This document shows, piece after piece, positions 9,656 to 17,821 of a DNA stretch of 64,000 bases. Location: positions 33,783 to 97,782 of the forward strand of contig JARLHY010000023.1 of the NCBI GenBank assembly GCA_031292015.1. The letters are read 5' to 3'. Source of the stretch: Negativicutes bacterium (GTDB lineage Bacteria; Bacillota_C; Negativicutes; Sporomusales_B; JARLHX01). How positions within the stretch are numbered: position 1 is the stretch's first letter; every line of letters begins with the position of its first letter. The notes under the pieces were generated by a model. It saw nothing but the letters and a program-made list of their open reading frames with translations, was not told the DNA's origin and made no database searches. Both the position numbers and the translations under genes were made by a program.

Positions 9656-9826
9656 ATGAAAAATGAAAAAGAGCTGTTCCAAAATACCCCTGGGGGATCG
9701 GCTGAGATCGTGAACGAAGGCGACAGCGAGGATAAAAAAAAGAAAAATATTGATGAAATGATTGAACAATTTAATAAGGACAACCCGTCGAAAAATCAAA
9801 AGAGAAGATACCGGGGTGTTCTTTAG
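9656..9826 (+). CDS. Small charged protein, 56 residues, unrecognised
   Basis: A GGAGGGAG ribosome site lies 5 bp before the ATG at 9656. The product is highly charged and hydrophilic: it starts MKNEKELFQN, has the acidic/basic run EGDSEDKKKKNIDEMIEQF and ends basic (KNQKRRYRGVL). It has no Cys or membrane segment and is probably partly disordered. It follows rpoZ by 89 bp and precedes a terminator, so the two could share a transcript. The 89-bp gap is GC-rich and may be structured. Confidence 0.55.
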   Translation: MKNEKELFQNTPGGSAEIVNEGDSEDKKKKNIDEMIEQFNKDNPSKNQKRRYRGVL

Positions 9827-9872
9827 GTTTCAGACCAACCCCAAAGGCAAACAGTTGTAGAAAAGTGCGCAG

Positions 9873-9914
9873 TAAGCTGGCATCGGTGCATTACCGGTAC
9901 CGGCTTATTTTTCT
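9873..9914. terminator. Intrinsic terminator after the small ORF
   Basis: An imperfect 14-bp stem, TAAGCTGG..TCGGT with ACCGGTACCGGCTTA, is followed by TTTTTCTTT on the plus strand. Confidence 0.7.
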
Positions 9915-9985
9915 TTATAGCCGGTGTTTAAGATCGGTTGTTTGACATAGGCATGGAGTCCGTTCTGAATATCGATTTTGGCCAT
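9905..9985 (-). other. Possible 26-codon minus-strand microORF
   Basis: ATG at 9985 opens a 26-residue frame (MAKIDIQNGLHAYVKQPILN, then TGYKEK) that ends exactly at the base of the terminator. The composition looks protein-like, but a GGAGGGGG stretch lies too far upstream to be a clear ribosome site. I recognise no family. Confidence 0.2.
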
Positions 9986-10302
9986 AGCATGCGAAATAGT
10001 CGGCAAAACCCCCTCCCGGCTTTTTTGTTGCGGTTTGACCGGTGACGGCGCTAGGATGCCTTATTGGCAAGGGCTAAAATAGCTTTGTCTGTTAATTAAA
10101 TATGGTGGTTAGCGATGTTATTATAACAAGGTAAAATAAATATAAGAATATAATTTAAAAAACAACATATGCTAGCATCGTTGAATTAATAGTAGCCAAT
10201 GGCTGTCGTAAGAGACGGGTGAGCCGACGCCTCGACCTGAGGTCCGGCAGAAAGTTCGCGGCGGCTTTGTTGTAAATGAACGGAGAAAGAAGGCAGGAAC
10301 TT

Positions 10303-10455
10303 ATGTCTATCAATTCTAAGGGTTTAACGATCTATAAGCTTCTCCCCCGCGAGGTTGAGAACTACCTAGCAGAAAAATACGGTGACAAACTTGCGGCAGT
10401 CAAGTACACCAAGCGGACGGAACAAAATCAAGCCGAGTCAACCACGGTTTCATGA
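10303..10455 (+). CDS. Small protein, 50 residues, unrecognised
   Basis: ATG 10303 follows GAACGGAGAAAGAAGGCAGG, a purine-rich region acting as ribosome site. The product begins MSINSKGLTIYKLLPREVEN and continues with a basic, helix-prone stretch, ending in polar residues. Its first 35 residues look folded, the rest unstructured. The region before it (9990-10302) is AT-rich and then has a GC-rich segment (about 10195-10270) with several short inverted repeats, such as CCTC/GAGG, that may be a structured leader. I see no other gene in that stretch. Confidence 0.5.
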   Translation: MSINSKGLTIYKLLPREVENYLAEKYGDKLAAVKYTKRTEQNQAESTTVS

Positions 10456-10570
10456 AAAAGAATTTCATCGCTTTCCTCCCAGATAAAGCCAGGGATAAAC
10501 GGCGCCAATCTACGGATAATGAGGGATAGGTGGGCAGGCTAGTCTGCCGGAAAAATGAGGTGCCTCTTTT

Positions 10571-10822
10571 ATGTCGAAAACACTTTATGTCGGTAACCTT
10601 CCTTGGGAAACGACGAATGATGATCTTGCAGACATTTTTCGGCCACACGGTGACGTGATATCCAGCAGAATTATTACTGACAGAATAACAGGAAAAGCCA
10701 GGGGGTTTGGATTTGTGGAAGTGCAGGACGCCGATGCCGACAAAATGATTGAGGCAACGAACGACAGCGAGCTTGGCGGCCGCCGCGTTATGGTGAATGA
10801 GTCCAGGCCGCGGCAGGGCTAG
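10571..10822 (+). CDS. RRM-domain RNA-binding protein
   Basis: The whole 83-residue protein is one RNA recognition motif. RNP2 is LYVGNLPW (residues 5-12) and RNP1 is KARGFGFVEV (about 42-51), with the aromatic residues that stack on RNA. Such single-RRM proteins are known in cyanobacteria and scattered anaerobes and are often cold-linked. The ribosome site GAGGTG lies about 9 bp before the ATG. The next gene starts 2 bp after its stop, pointing to coupled translation. Nearby are a DEAD-box helicase, rpoZ and small ORFs, so this part may serve RNA handling. Confidence 0.88.
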   Translation: MSKTLYVGNLPWETTNDDLADIFRPHGDVISSRIITDRITGKARGFGFVEVQDADADKMIEATNDSELGGRRVMVNESRPRQG

Positions 10823-10824
10823 CG

Positions 10825-11061
10825 GTGAATGTCTCCAAAGTAATCGACCTGGCGTCCTACAAAAAGGCCAGCGAGGCGCGCTGTGACCGAAGCGAAATGA
10901 TGGAACTCGAAGATACCCTCAACATCCTGTGCGAGGAAGCCTGGCATTTGCTGGTCCCTATGCGCAGGCTTAGAATAAAGGAGTTGACCCTCGACTCCGG
11001 GGGCAACATCTTAAACCTCAGCTATCGGGATGATGACAGCGATGAGCCCATCCGGCACTGA
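10825..11061 (+). CDS. Hypothetical protein coupled to the RRM gene
   Basis: This 78-residue acidic protein starts at GTG 10825, 2 bp after the RRM stop, so translation is probably coupled. It begins MNVSKVIDLASYKKASEARC and has a predicted amphipathic helix (MELEDTLNILCEEAWHLLV) and an acidic tail (YRDDDSDEPIRH). I recognise no family. The position suggests a partner or regulator of the RRM protein, by inference only. Confidence 0.6.
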   Translation: MNVSKVIDLASYKKASEARCDRSEMMELEDTLNILCEEAWHLLVPMRRLRIKELTLDSGGNILNLSYRDDDSDEPIRH

Positions 11062-11100
11062 GCCTGATCATAATAAATGAATATCCGGGAAATCGGGAAG

Positions 11101-11140
11101 GCCTCCGAAGAATACATCTCTATCGGAGGCATATTTTATT
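11101..11140 (+). terminator. Intrinsic terminator
   Basis: GCCTCCGA (11101-11108) pairs with TCGGAGGC (11123-11130), followed by ATATTTTATT. Confidence 0.7.
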
Positions 11141-11233
11141 GATTTTTTCCACAGCAGATGATTGTATTCTGACGTTTTTCGCCGACTGCTTTCATCTCAC
11201 TACACATATCCGGCTTTCTCTAAAAAATACCTA

Positions 11234-11262
11234 TTGCCAAAACAACTGGAATCAGGTATTAT
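11234..11262 (+). promoter_or_regulatory. Promoter of the tRNA-Asp-Phe pair
   Basis: TTGCCA (11234-11239), 17 bp, then TATTAT (11257-11262). The 120-bp leader to the first tRNA carries small hairpins, including AAACGC/GCGTTT (11319-11339) and GGCACGAAGTGCC (11362-11374). Confidence 0.55.
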
Positions 11263-11381
11263 AATACATGTCCTGTCCGCAGCCAGTACGTAACAGGCGC
11301 TTTTTTCAGTCATTTTTTAAACGCTGATTACTGGCGTTTAAGTTGTGATCCAGTGTTCCAGGGCACGAAGTGCCTACAAAC

Positions 11382-11458
11382 GGCCCCGTGGTGTAGTGGT
11401 CTAACATGCCGCCCTGTCACGGCGGAGATCGACGGTTCAAATCCGTTCGGGGTCGCCA
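11382..11458 (+). tRNA. tRNA-Asp (anticodon GTC)
   Basis: A 77-nt cloverleaf with acceptor arms GGCCCCG and CGGGGTC (one G-U), anticodon loop CTGTCAC, discriminator G and an encoded CCA. Confidence 0.96.
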
Positions 11459-11463
11459 TTTTT

Positions 11464-11539
<76 letters not shown>

Positions 11540-11550
11540 GCAAAAGAAAA

Positions 11551-11616
11551 ACAGCCTGATGACCGGTTTTCAGGCTGTAGAGTAATCCACTGCGTTTGGC
11601 GGTGGGTTATTTTTTT
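11551..11616 (+). terminator. Tandem hairpins ending the tRNA transcript
   Basis: ACAGCCTGA (11551-11559) pairs with TCAGGCTGT (11570-11578). A second stem, TAATCCAC with GTGGGTTA (11583-11609), is followed by seven Ts. Confidence 0.8.
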
Positions 11617-11678
11617 ATGAGTAATTCTGGGGCTATCTTTTCCTGTCAGGCAGAAAAGGCAGCCCGGCTTTTGCCTGG

Positions 11679-13724
11679 CTAAAAGAGGCGGAATCTGCCC
11701 ACCGCATCCTGAAGGGTTTGCGCGAGTTTCGCGAGAGCTGCGCTGGAGGAAGCGATTTCTTCGATGGTGGCGGACTGCTCCTCGGTAGCTGCAGACACGG
11801 TTTGAGTCTGGGAAGCCGTTGTCTTGCTCACTGTGTCAATGTCGCGGACTGATGCGACAATCTGTTGGCTGCCACTGGCCATCTGCTGGATGGCTGTCGA
11901 AATTTCGCTGATTTGCGAAGATACTTCATTGAACAGGGTATAGATATCCTTGAAAGTCTGGCCGGTTTCGTTCACGACTACGCTGCCCAGCCGCACTTCC
12001 TTGGTTCCCTCATTCATCGCAACAACCGCGCTATCGGTATCCTGTTGTATTTCGGCGACAAGCTCGGCGATTTTTTTCGCCGCCTCTTGCGATTGCTCGG
12101 CAAGTTTGCGGACCTCTTCCGCGACAACCGCGAAACCGCGACCTTGCTCGCCAGCTCTTGCGGCTTCGATGGCGGCATTCAAGGCCAGGAGGTTGGTCTG
12201 TCCGGCGATACCGGAAATGGTGTCGACAATCTGGCCGATTTCTTTCGAACGTTCGCCTAGTTTGGTTACCACCTGGGCGGATCGGGTCACGGTTGCTTCA
12301 ATATGACTCATTTGAGCGACGGCTTTTTCCACCGCTTTGCCGCCTTCCTGGGCGGCGTCCGCCGATTTGGCCGACGTGCCGGCGACCGTATTGGTATTGT
12401 CTGCAATCTGCTGGATGCCTGTAGACATCTGCTCCACCACCGAAACGGTGGCGTCAACGGCCTTTAGTTGTTTTTCCGCTCCGGTGGCCACCTCGGTAAT
12501 GACTCCTGCCACCTGATTGGCAGTCTGGGCCGATTGGTCGGCGCTGGCTGTCAGCTCCTCGCTGGACGCGGCAACCTGTTCGGCCTGCGTCTGAACCTGT
12601 TTCACCAATTCGCGCAGGTGGTCACTCATCAAAATGATGCTGTCAGACAACTGACCAAATTCACTTTTGGTTGTGACCATTTTCGTTAATTTTTTCAAAT
12701 CGCCGGCGGCGATATCCTGCAGGATCTCGTTAATGCGCAAGATTGGGCGAACAAAGGAATTGCTGACCCGGTAAGTGATCGCCAGGGCCACAAAAAGACA
12801 TAGCGCCGACAGGCCGAAGAGTATCCTAGTCAGGGAGGAGGCTTCGCTGGTGGCGTCGGCTCGTGATGTCGTCAGCAGAATGATCCAGCGGTTGCCGCCA
12901 ACCAACTCCATGGGAGCGAAAAAGCCCATCTGGTCCCGGCCGTTGGTTGATTTATAAGTTGTCCGAAGCGGGGTGTTCTTTTCCACCACCGTCCGGAAAG
13001 CATTCAGCAAGGAGGAGTCCATCTTGACCCCGGCCCCGAGTTTTGCCTGCATTTCAGGCGCGATTTCACCGGTCAGAAGATTCATGGTGTTGACCAGTTC
13101 CGGGCGGGCGGCGTGAGCCAGATAGGGTCCGGTCTCGTCCAGCAGAGCCCCGTAACCGTCTTTTTTATATTTTATGGTCCCGATGATCGGATTCAGAATT
13201 TCCAGCGGATAGACGCCAATAATCACTCCTACCAGTTGGCCGTCGCGGAGCACCGGGGTGCAAACGGCTTGGGAGAGCTTCTGGGTTAAACGGGAAGTGA
13301 AGATATGCGAAACATAAGATTTCTTGGTTTCAACAACTTTCTTGAAATATTCCCGGTCGCCTACCTGAAGGGGGGCACCCGCATTATTGATCGCGGTTCC
13401 GTCAAGGGTGGCGAAAAAAACATCATCGAATTTCCCGGCTCGTTGCTTGGTCTCCGCCAAGGATGTCAAAAACTGGTCTTTGTCGCCGCTGCGGACGCGG
13501 GCCTGGGCTGCCAGATCTTCAATCTGGATAACCATTTTGTCGATTTCGCCTTTTACGCGGGAGATGGCGTTGGCCGCCAGTGCAGTCTCATTGCTGGCCA
13601 GGCTGGTTTCCAGGTACTGTTCGGCGAAATAGTAGCTTATGCCGGACACCACCAATAGCGTACAGACCAGCAGTGTCCCAATGATCAGCATGAGCCGGAT
13701 GCGAATACTTTGGTACCATTTCAT
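11679..13724 (-). CDS. Methyl-accepting chemotaxis protein
   Basis: A 681-residue chemoreceptor. A first membrane segment (about residues 10-30) is followed by an extracellular Cache-type sensor (about 35-275, with [20 protein letters not shown]), a second membrane segment (about 290-308), a HAMP domain and a long coiled-coil signalling domain. The hairpin tip contains the conserved [20 protein letters not shown] (about 530-549). It should bind a small ligand outside the cell and control CheA. I chose ATG 13724 because GGAAGGTGAG lies just upstream; an in-frame extension to 13796 lacks this support and would add a basic stretch. It is monocistronic, converging on the tRNA terminator. Confidence 0.93.
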   Translation of the reverse strand: MKWYQSIRIRLMLIIGTLLVCTLLVVSGISYYFAEQYLETSLASNETALAANAISRVKGEIDKMVIQIEDLAAQARVRSGDKDQFLTSLAETKQRAGKFDDVFFATLDGTAINNAGAPLQVGDREYFKKVVETKKSYVSHIFTSRLTQKLSQAVCTPVLRDGQLVGVIIGVYPLEILNPIIGTIKYKKDGYGALLDETGPYLAHAARPELVNTMNLLTGEIAPEMQAKLGAGVKMDSSLLNAFRTVVEKNTPLRTTYKSTNGRDQMGFFAPMELVGGNRWIILLTTSRADATSEASSLTRILFGLSALCLFVALAITYRVSNSFVRPILRINEILQDIAAGDLKKLTKMVTTKSEFGQLSDSIILMSDHLRELVKQVQTQAEQVAASSEELTASADQSAQTANQVAGVITEVATGAEKQLKAVDATVSVVEQMSTGIQQIADNTNTVAGTSAKSADAAQEGGKAVEKAVAQMSHIEATVTRSAQVVTKLGERSKEIGQIVDTISGIAGQTNLLALNAAIEAARAGEQGRGFAVVAEEVRKLAEQSQEAAKKIAELVAEIQQDTDSAVVAMNEGTKEVRLGSVVVNETGQTFKDIYTLFNEVSSQISEISTAIQQMASGSQQIVASVRDIDTVSKTTASQTQTVSAATEEQSATIEEIASSSAALAKLAQTLQDAVGRFRLF

Positions 13725-13983
13725 TTTCTCACTCACCTTCCGTTTTCGGTGCCGCATTTTCGTCCGCAACCGCTGGGAGTATGGCGTTTTCTGCAAGATC
13801 GCGGATTGGTCAAAATAGTAAGTAAAGCTCTTGTCTTAGCTGATATTTAATGTTTAATTCTTTACAAAATAATATTTTCCTGCAAAAAATGGGATTATTC
13901 GGCAATATAGGGCATGGTTCCCTGTTAATCCGTTTTTTCTGGGAAGGCAGGCATCCAGGGTACAAGTTGTTGTAACAGGCGGC

Positions 13984-14517
13984 TTGCTGCTGTTACTGGC
14001 GAAAACCACCAGGTATAGGCTGTTTCCTCCGGCAGATGCTAACAATGCGAAGGAGGGAAAGGCTCTGGGAATAAGACCGCTGCTGACCGGCTGGCTGGTC
14101 CTGACTGCCGTGTTCATGTTGCTCAGCTATGCTGCTGAACCTTATTTTGCCGACTACACCGTCGCTGACAATGACTTCGCCCACTCCCTCGCAGGAGAAA
14201 TGCTGGCCGACTTGGAACAAATATACATAGATGCCGACAGCGTTTTGGACAAAGACCGGCAACAACGCCTGGCGGACGGCGAAAGCCGCTTCGCAGGGTG
14301 GAAATACGCGGCAACCCATTTTAAAGGCCGGTTGGCCGAAGATTTCGTCTATGCCTTCGCTCTGGCCGAAGACGGCTGCCGCCTTGCCCTGCAAGCCGGC
14401 GCCGCACCGGGTAGCTACCGGCGTCGCTCCGCCGCTGAACGTTTCAGGCGGGCCCGGGAACAGTTCGGCCTGATCGCCGACAAAGATTATCGGCAACATT
14501 GCCGGACAGGCGGGTGA
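13984..14517 (+). CDS. Hypothetical single-pass membrane protein
   Basis: The frame carries a hydrophobic segment (GWLVLTAVFMLLSYAAEP, about residues 36-53) followed by an acidic, helix-rich outer or inner domain. I recognise no family. The start is unclear: TTG 13984 has no ribosome site, while AAGGAGGG at about 14050-14057 precedes a CTG and later GTG/ATG codons, so the true protein may begin around 14060-14117. It ends 3 bp before the phosphoribosyltransferase gene, so both are probably one operon. Confidence 0.5.
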   Translation: MLLLLAKTTRYRLFPPADANNAKEGKALGIRPLLTGWLVLTAVFMLLSYAAEPYFADYTVADNDFAHSLAGEMLADLEQIYIDADSVLDKDRQQRLADGESRFAGWKYAATHFKGRLAEDFVYAFALAEDGCRLALQAGAAPGSYRRRSAAERFRRAREQFGLIADKDYRQHCRTGG

Positions 14518-14520
14518 AAA

Positions 14521-15162
14521 ATGTATCAGAACCGGCAGGCCGCAGGAGAAGTACTGGCCGGAAAGCTGGCGGACCGGCGTTTTGCTGCTCCGGTCGTCCT
14601 GGCCGTACCCCGCGGGGGAATCGTCGTTGCCGCCCCTGTTGCCCGACGGCTAAGCGTGGCTCTCGGGGTGCTGGTCACGCGCAAAATCGGTCATCCGGTC
14701 AACCCTGAGGTGGCAGTCGGGGCGGTTATGGCTGACGGCAGCGCTATTCTCGATGAGAACCTCATCCGGCGAACGGCGGTCAGCCGGGATTATCTGCAGC
14801 AGGCGATTGCCGCCGAGTACGCCGAACTGAAGCGGCGGCTGGTGCTTTATACCGGCTCGGAGCTGCCGGCGCCAGTGGGCGGCAAGACGGCGGTCATCGT
14901 CGATGATGGGATTGCCACAGGCTACACTGTGCGGGCCGCGATTACCTGGCTCAAAACCTTGGGCCCGGCCAAAATCGTCGTGGCGGTGCCTGTCGCCCCG
15001 CCGGAAACCATCGCCGACCTTGCCCGGGAGGTGGATGAGATCATCTGTCCGCTGCAGCCGGCGTTATTTCAGGCGGTGGGCATGCATTACCAGGAGTTTC
15101 CCCAGAATAGCGATGCCGAGGTGCTGGCCATCCTGGCCGAAAGTAATCCAAACCGGTCATAA
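14521..15162 (+). CDS. Phosphoribosyltransferase-family protein
   Basis: The 213-residue protein has the type I phosphoribosyltransferase PRPP motif VIVDDGIATGYT (about residues 121-132) and the N-terminal AVPRGGIVVA loop. It belongs to the stand-alone family often annotated as putative phosphoribosyl transferase, in which the base substrate is unknown. It starts 3 bp after the membrane protein gene, implying translational coupling. Confidence 0.85.
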   Translation: MYQNRQAAGEVLAGKLADRRFAAPVVLAVPRGGIVVAAPVARRLSVALGVLVTRKIGHPVNPEVAVGAVMADGSAILDENLIRRTAVSRDYLQQAIAAEYAELKRRLVLYTGSELPAPVGGKTAVIVDDGIATGYTVRAAITWLKTLGPAKIVVAVPVAPPETIADLAREVDEIICPLQPALFQAVGMHYQEFPQNSDAEVLAILAESNPNRS

Positions 15163-15204
15163 CCTGGCCGGTCAGACCGTTGATAAACCCCCATCTGCTT
15201 TGTT

Positions 15205-15266
15205 GGCCCCACAAACCCATTGCTAGCGTACTTCCCAGTACGCGTCGCTGCTGGGTTTGCGGGGCC
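15205..15266. repeat. Nested palindromic element
   Basis: GGCCCCACAAACCCA (15205-15219) pairs with TGGGTTTGCGGGGCC (15252-15266) with one mismatch. Inside lies GCGTACT/AGTACGC (15226-15243) with a 4-nt loop. The whole 62-bp unit looks like a REP- or MITE-like element between genes; no second copy is in the window. The rest of 15163-15403 shows no gene. Confidence 0.55.
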
Positions 15267-15403
15267 GTCGTGCATCTGAGGATTTCTTAACGGCCTGAAA
15301 AATTGGTTTCTTAACAACCTGGCCGGTTTTTTTTCTGCCGGCAGGGCAAACAGTCCAAACGGCGAATGATATTTGTGGGAATTATTGGTGAGGTGGTGGA
15401 ACA

Positions 15404-17395
15404 ATGGTTGATGCCTCCGGCTACACGGACGCTGTTCTTCCGGCCTGGGCCGGTTTCATTGCCGGCGCAAGCCAAACTCACACCGTTAACCCGCATATTG
15501 TCACGTCATGGCGCCGCTGCCGCCAGTCCGGGGTTGATCCCTATGGCACAGCGCCGCATCATTCGCTGGATCCGGCGACCCTCGGCAGAAGGCTTGAGGA
15601 GAAGAACGAACTCATCAAAGTGGCCACACCCTTCATGGCCAATCTTTATAAGTTCGTCAAAGGCTCCGGCTTTGTGGTCGTACTTACCGACGAAAACGGC
15701 TACATCATGGAAATGTTCGGCGACGAGGACACCCTGCAGAATCCCATGACCCGCGATTTCTTTCCAGGTGCCGGCTGGCACGAGGCGGAGGCCGGCACCA
15801 ACGCCATCGGTACGGCTCTGATGACAAAAGAGCCGATTCAGGTTTCCGGGGCGGAACATTACTGCCGCAAACACCACTGCCTGACCTGTTCGTCCGCCCC
15901 GATTCTTGACGTCGACGAACGGATCATCGGCATTCTTGACATGTCCGGCGCCTCTTACTCCTCCCACCTGCACACTCTGGGGATCGTGGTCGCGGCAGCT
16001 GAAGCTATCATGGCCCAGCTGCGGTTTCGTCGCAAAAATCAGGAACTGGCCCTGATTAATAACCGGCTGACCAATTTTTTCAACGCCGTATCCGACGGGG
16101 TTGTCATTGTTGATAAGAATAAGGCCGTAATCCAGCTCAACCCGGCGGCTAAGGCGATGATCGGCAAAGAGGCTCTGGGGCTTCCGGTCAACCGGCTGCT
16201 GGAGCCCCGCGCCGCCGCGAAAGGGACGCCGCTACTCATTGACAAGCCGTACACAGAAGTGGAGATGATGCTGGACACCAAAGATGGCTGCCGTCACTGT
16301 CTGGCTTCCGGTGAGCCGGTCTTCAACGACCAGGGGGCGATAACCGGCGGCATCATCATTCTGCGGTCGATCAAACAGGTGCAGAATCTGGTCAACCGGT
16401 TCAGCGGCTACTCCGCCAACCTCCAGTTCCGCGACATCGTCGGGGAAAGTGTTGAAATTCACGAAGCAATCCGGCTGGCGACCCTGGCCGCGACTACCAC
16501 CGCCAATATTTTGCTGCAGGGTGAAAGCGGAACCGGGAAGGAAATCTTCGCCCAGGCTATCCACAACCGCAGTCCCCAGGGCAGTGGACCGTTCATCGCC
16601 GTGAACTGCGGCGCCATCCCGCGGGAGCTGATCGGCAGCGAATTGTTCGGTTACGAGGAGGGGGCTTTTACCGGGGCCAAACGAGGCGGTAAGCCCGGCA
16701 AGTTTGAGCTGGCGTCCGGGGGAACCCTTTTTCTGGACGAGATCGGCGACATGCCGCTGGAGCAGCAGAGCGCCCTGCTCCGGGTGATCCAGGAGAAAAG
16801 AGTGACCCGCATCGGCGGCAACAATACCATACCTGTCAATGTCCGGCTGATCTGCGCCACCAACAAAAACCTGATGCAGGAAGTGGAAAAAGGGGCCTTC
16901 CGGCAGGATTTATACTACCGCCTGAATGTCATGGCCATCACCATTCCGCCGCTGGTCAACCGTACCGCTGACATACCGCTGCTTTTCCGCCACTTCCTCG
17001 ATAAAATCGGCCGGGACCGGAATTGTAAGTTCGCCGCCGAACCGGAAGTAATCGAGGCCCTGAAGCACTACCACTGGCCGGGCAATGTCCGCGAACTGCA
17101 AAATGTGGTGGAAAGAGCCGCCAGTTTCGCCGAAGACGGAATCATCGCCCTGCAGCATCTGCCGGCAGAGATCGTAGCGCCGCTGCCGATAGCGCGGCTT
17201 CACCTGGCTGCTGTGACGGCCAACGTCCCCGCTAACCGGGCTCAGCGGCAGCAAGTAGCCAAAGACAGCGAAAAGCACAAAATTATCAGCCTGCTGAACC
17301 TGCATGCCGGTAACGTCAGCCAGGTGGCCAGGGAAATGGGACTGTCCCGTAAAACCCTGTACAATAAAATGCGGGTCTATTCGATTCACAACTAG
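15404..17395 (+). CDS. Sigma-54-dependent transcriptional activator (GAF-PAS-AAA+-HTH, AcoR/DhaR-like)
   Basis: The 663-residue protein has an N-terminal GAF-type sensor (about 60-205, with CLTCSSAPILDVDERIIGIL), a PAS domain (about 225-330) and a sigma-54 AAA+ domain (about 345-570) with Walker A GESGTGKE, GAFTGA loop EGAFTGAKR and Walker B FLDEIGD. It ends with a Fis-type HTH (NVSQVAREMGLSRKTLYNKM). Cys-rich HYCRKHHCLTC in the GAF domain could bind a metal or cluster. It should sense a small molecule and open sigma-54 promoters. A probable binding site starts 3 bp after its stop and a -24/-12 promoter follows, so the aldehyde oxidoreductase operon is the likely target. Confidence 0.93.
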   Translation: MVDASGYTDAVLPAWAGFIAGASQTHTVNPHIVTSWRRCRQSGVDPYGTAPHHSLDPATLGRRLEEKNELIKVATPFMANLYKFVKGSGFVVVLTDENGYIMEMFGDEDTLQNPMTRDFFPGAGWHEAEAGTNAIGTALMTKEPIQVSGAEHYCRKHHCLTCSSAPILDVDERIIGILDMSGASYSSHLHTLGIVVAAAEAIMAQLRFRRKNQELALINNRLTNFFNAVSDGVVIVDKNKAVIQLNPAAKAMIGKEALGLPVNRLLEPRAAAKGTPLLIDKPYTEVEMMLDTKDGCRHCLASGEPVFNDQGAITGGIIILRSIKQVQNLVNRFSGYSANLQFRDIVGESVEIHEAIRLATLAATTTANILLQGESGTGKEIFAQAIHNRSPQGSGPFIAVNCGAIPRELIGSELFGYEEGAFTGAKRGGKPGKFELASGGTLFLDEIGDMPLEQQSALLRVIQEKRVTRIGGNNTIPVNVRLICATNKNLMQEVEKGAFRQDLYYRLNVMAITIPPLVNRTADIPLLFRHFLDKIGRDRNCKFAAEPEVIEALKHYHWPGNVRELQNVVERAASFAEDGIIALQHLPAEIVAPLPIARLHLAAVTANVPANRAQRQQVAKDSEKHKIISLLNLHAGNVSQVAREMGLSRKTLYNKMRVYSIHN

Positions 17396-17397
17396 GG

Positions 17398-17451
17398 AGT
17401 GTTACCTGGAAGTGTAAAACATGTAACCATCTTTTACATATAGGTAACACT
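17398..17451. promoter_or_regulatory. Probable upstream activator site for the sigma-54 regulator
   Basis: Nested inverted repeats: AGTGTTACCT (17398-17407) with AGGTAACACT (17442-17451), and TGTAAAA (17413-17419) with TTTTACA (17432-17438). There is no U-run, so a terminator is unlikely. It is about 90 bp upstream of the -24/-12 promoter, the usual distance for an enhancer. Confidence 0.65.
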
Positions 17452-17492
17452 CATTACACGTAATTTGCCGCTATACCCCGCTAAGGAGCCTC

Positions 17493-17526
17493 ATCCGTCC
17501 CGCCGCCAGGCGGGATGGATTTTTTA
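17493..17526 (+). terminator. Terminator of the sigma-54 regulator gene
   Basis: ATCCGTCCCGCC pairs with GGCGGGATGGAT (17493-17520, 4-nt loop, one mismatch), followed by six Ts. Confidence 0.75.
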
Positions 17527-17534
17527 TTGTTTGT

Positions 17535-17550
17535 TGGCATCTATTTTGCA
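17535..17550 (+). promoter_or_regulatory. Sigma-54 (-24/-12) promoter of the aldehyde oxidoreductase operon
   Basis: TGGCAT-N5-TTGCA has the -24 GG and -12 GC exactly 10 bp apart, matching the consensus TGGCAC-N5-TTGCA with one change. The first gene starts 270 bp downstream; that leader (17551-17821) shows no gene I can support. Confidence 0.8.
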
Positions 17551-17821
17551 GTAGTATTATCTGCCAATCGATGGCTTCGTTAGGTTAGCGAAAGCTGAAC
17601 CCTACGGCAGAAAAAGGAATACAGTGCATTTCAATGAGGAGACAAAGCAAAGCGCTGGTTCTTTTGCCGTGCTTTGCTTTTTTTTGCTTAAAATCCGGCA
17701 AAGGCGGACTGTTCCCCGGCAACAACAGCTGAGGAGTCCGGCGCCAGTCTGACGGAAGGAGGGAAGAACAGCGGTAAAGCCGACAGCATGAAAACGCCAA
17801 AAAGAATAAGGGGGGATCATT

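Noticed and set aside
13854..14117. Minus-strand frame upstream of the chemoreceptor
   Set aside because: No ribosome site or recognisable domain, and it overlaps the more credible plus-strand membrane protein.
17398..17451. Terminator of the sigma-54 regulator gene
   Set aside because: The inverted repeat has no U-run, and a much better terminator lies at 17493-17526.
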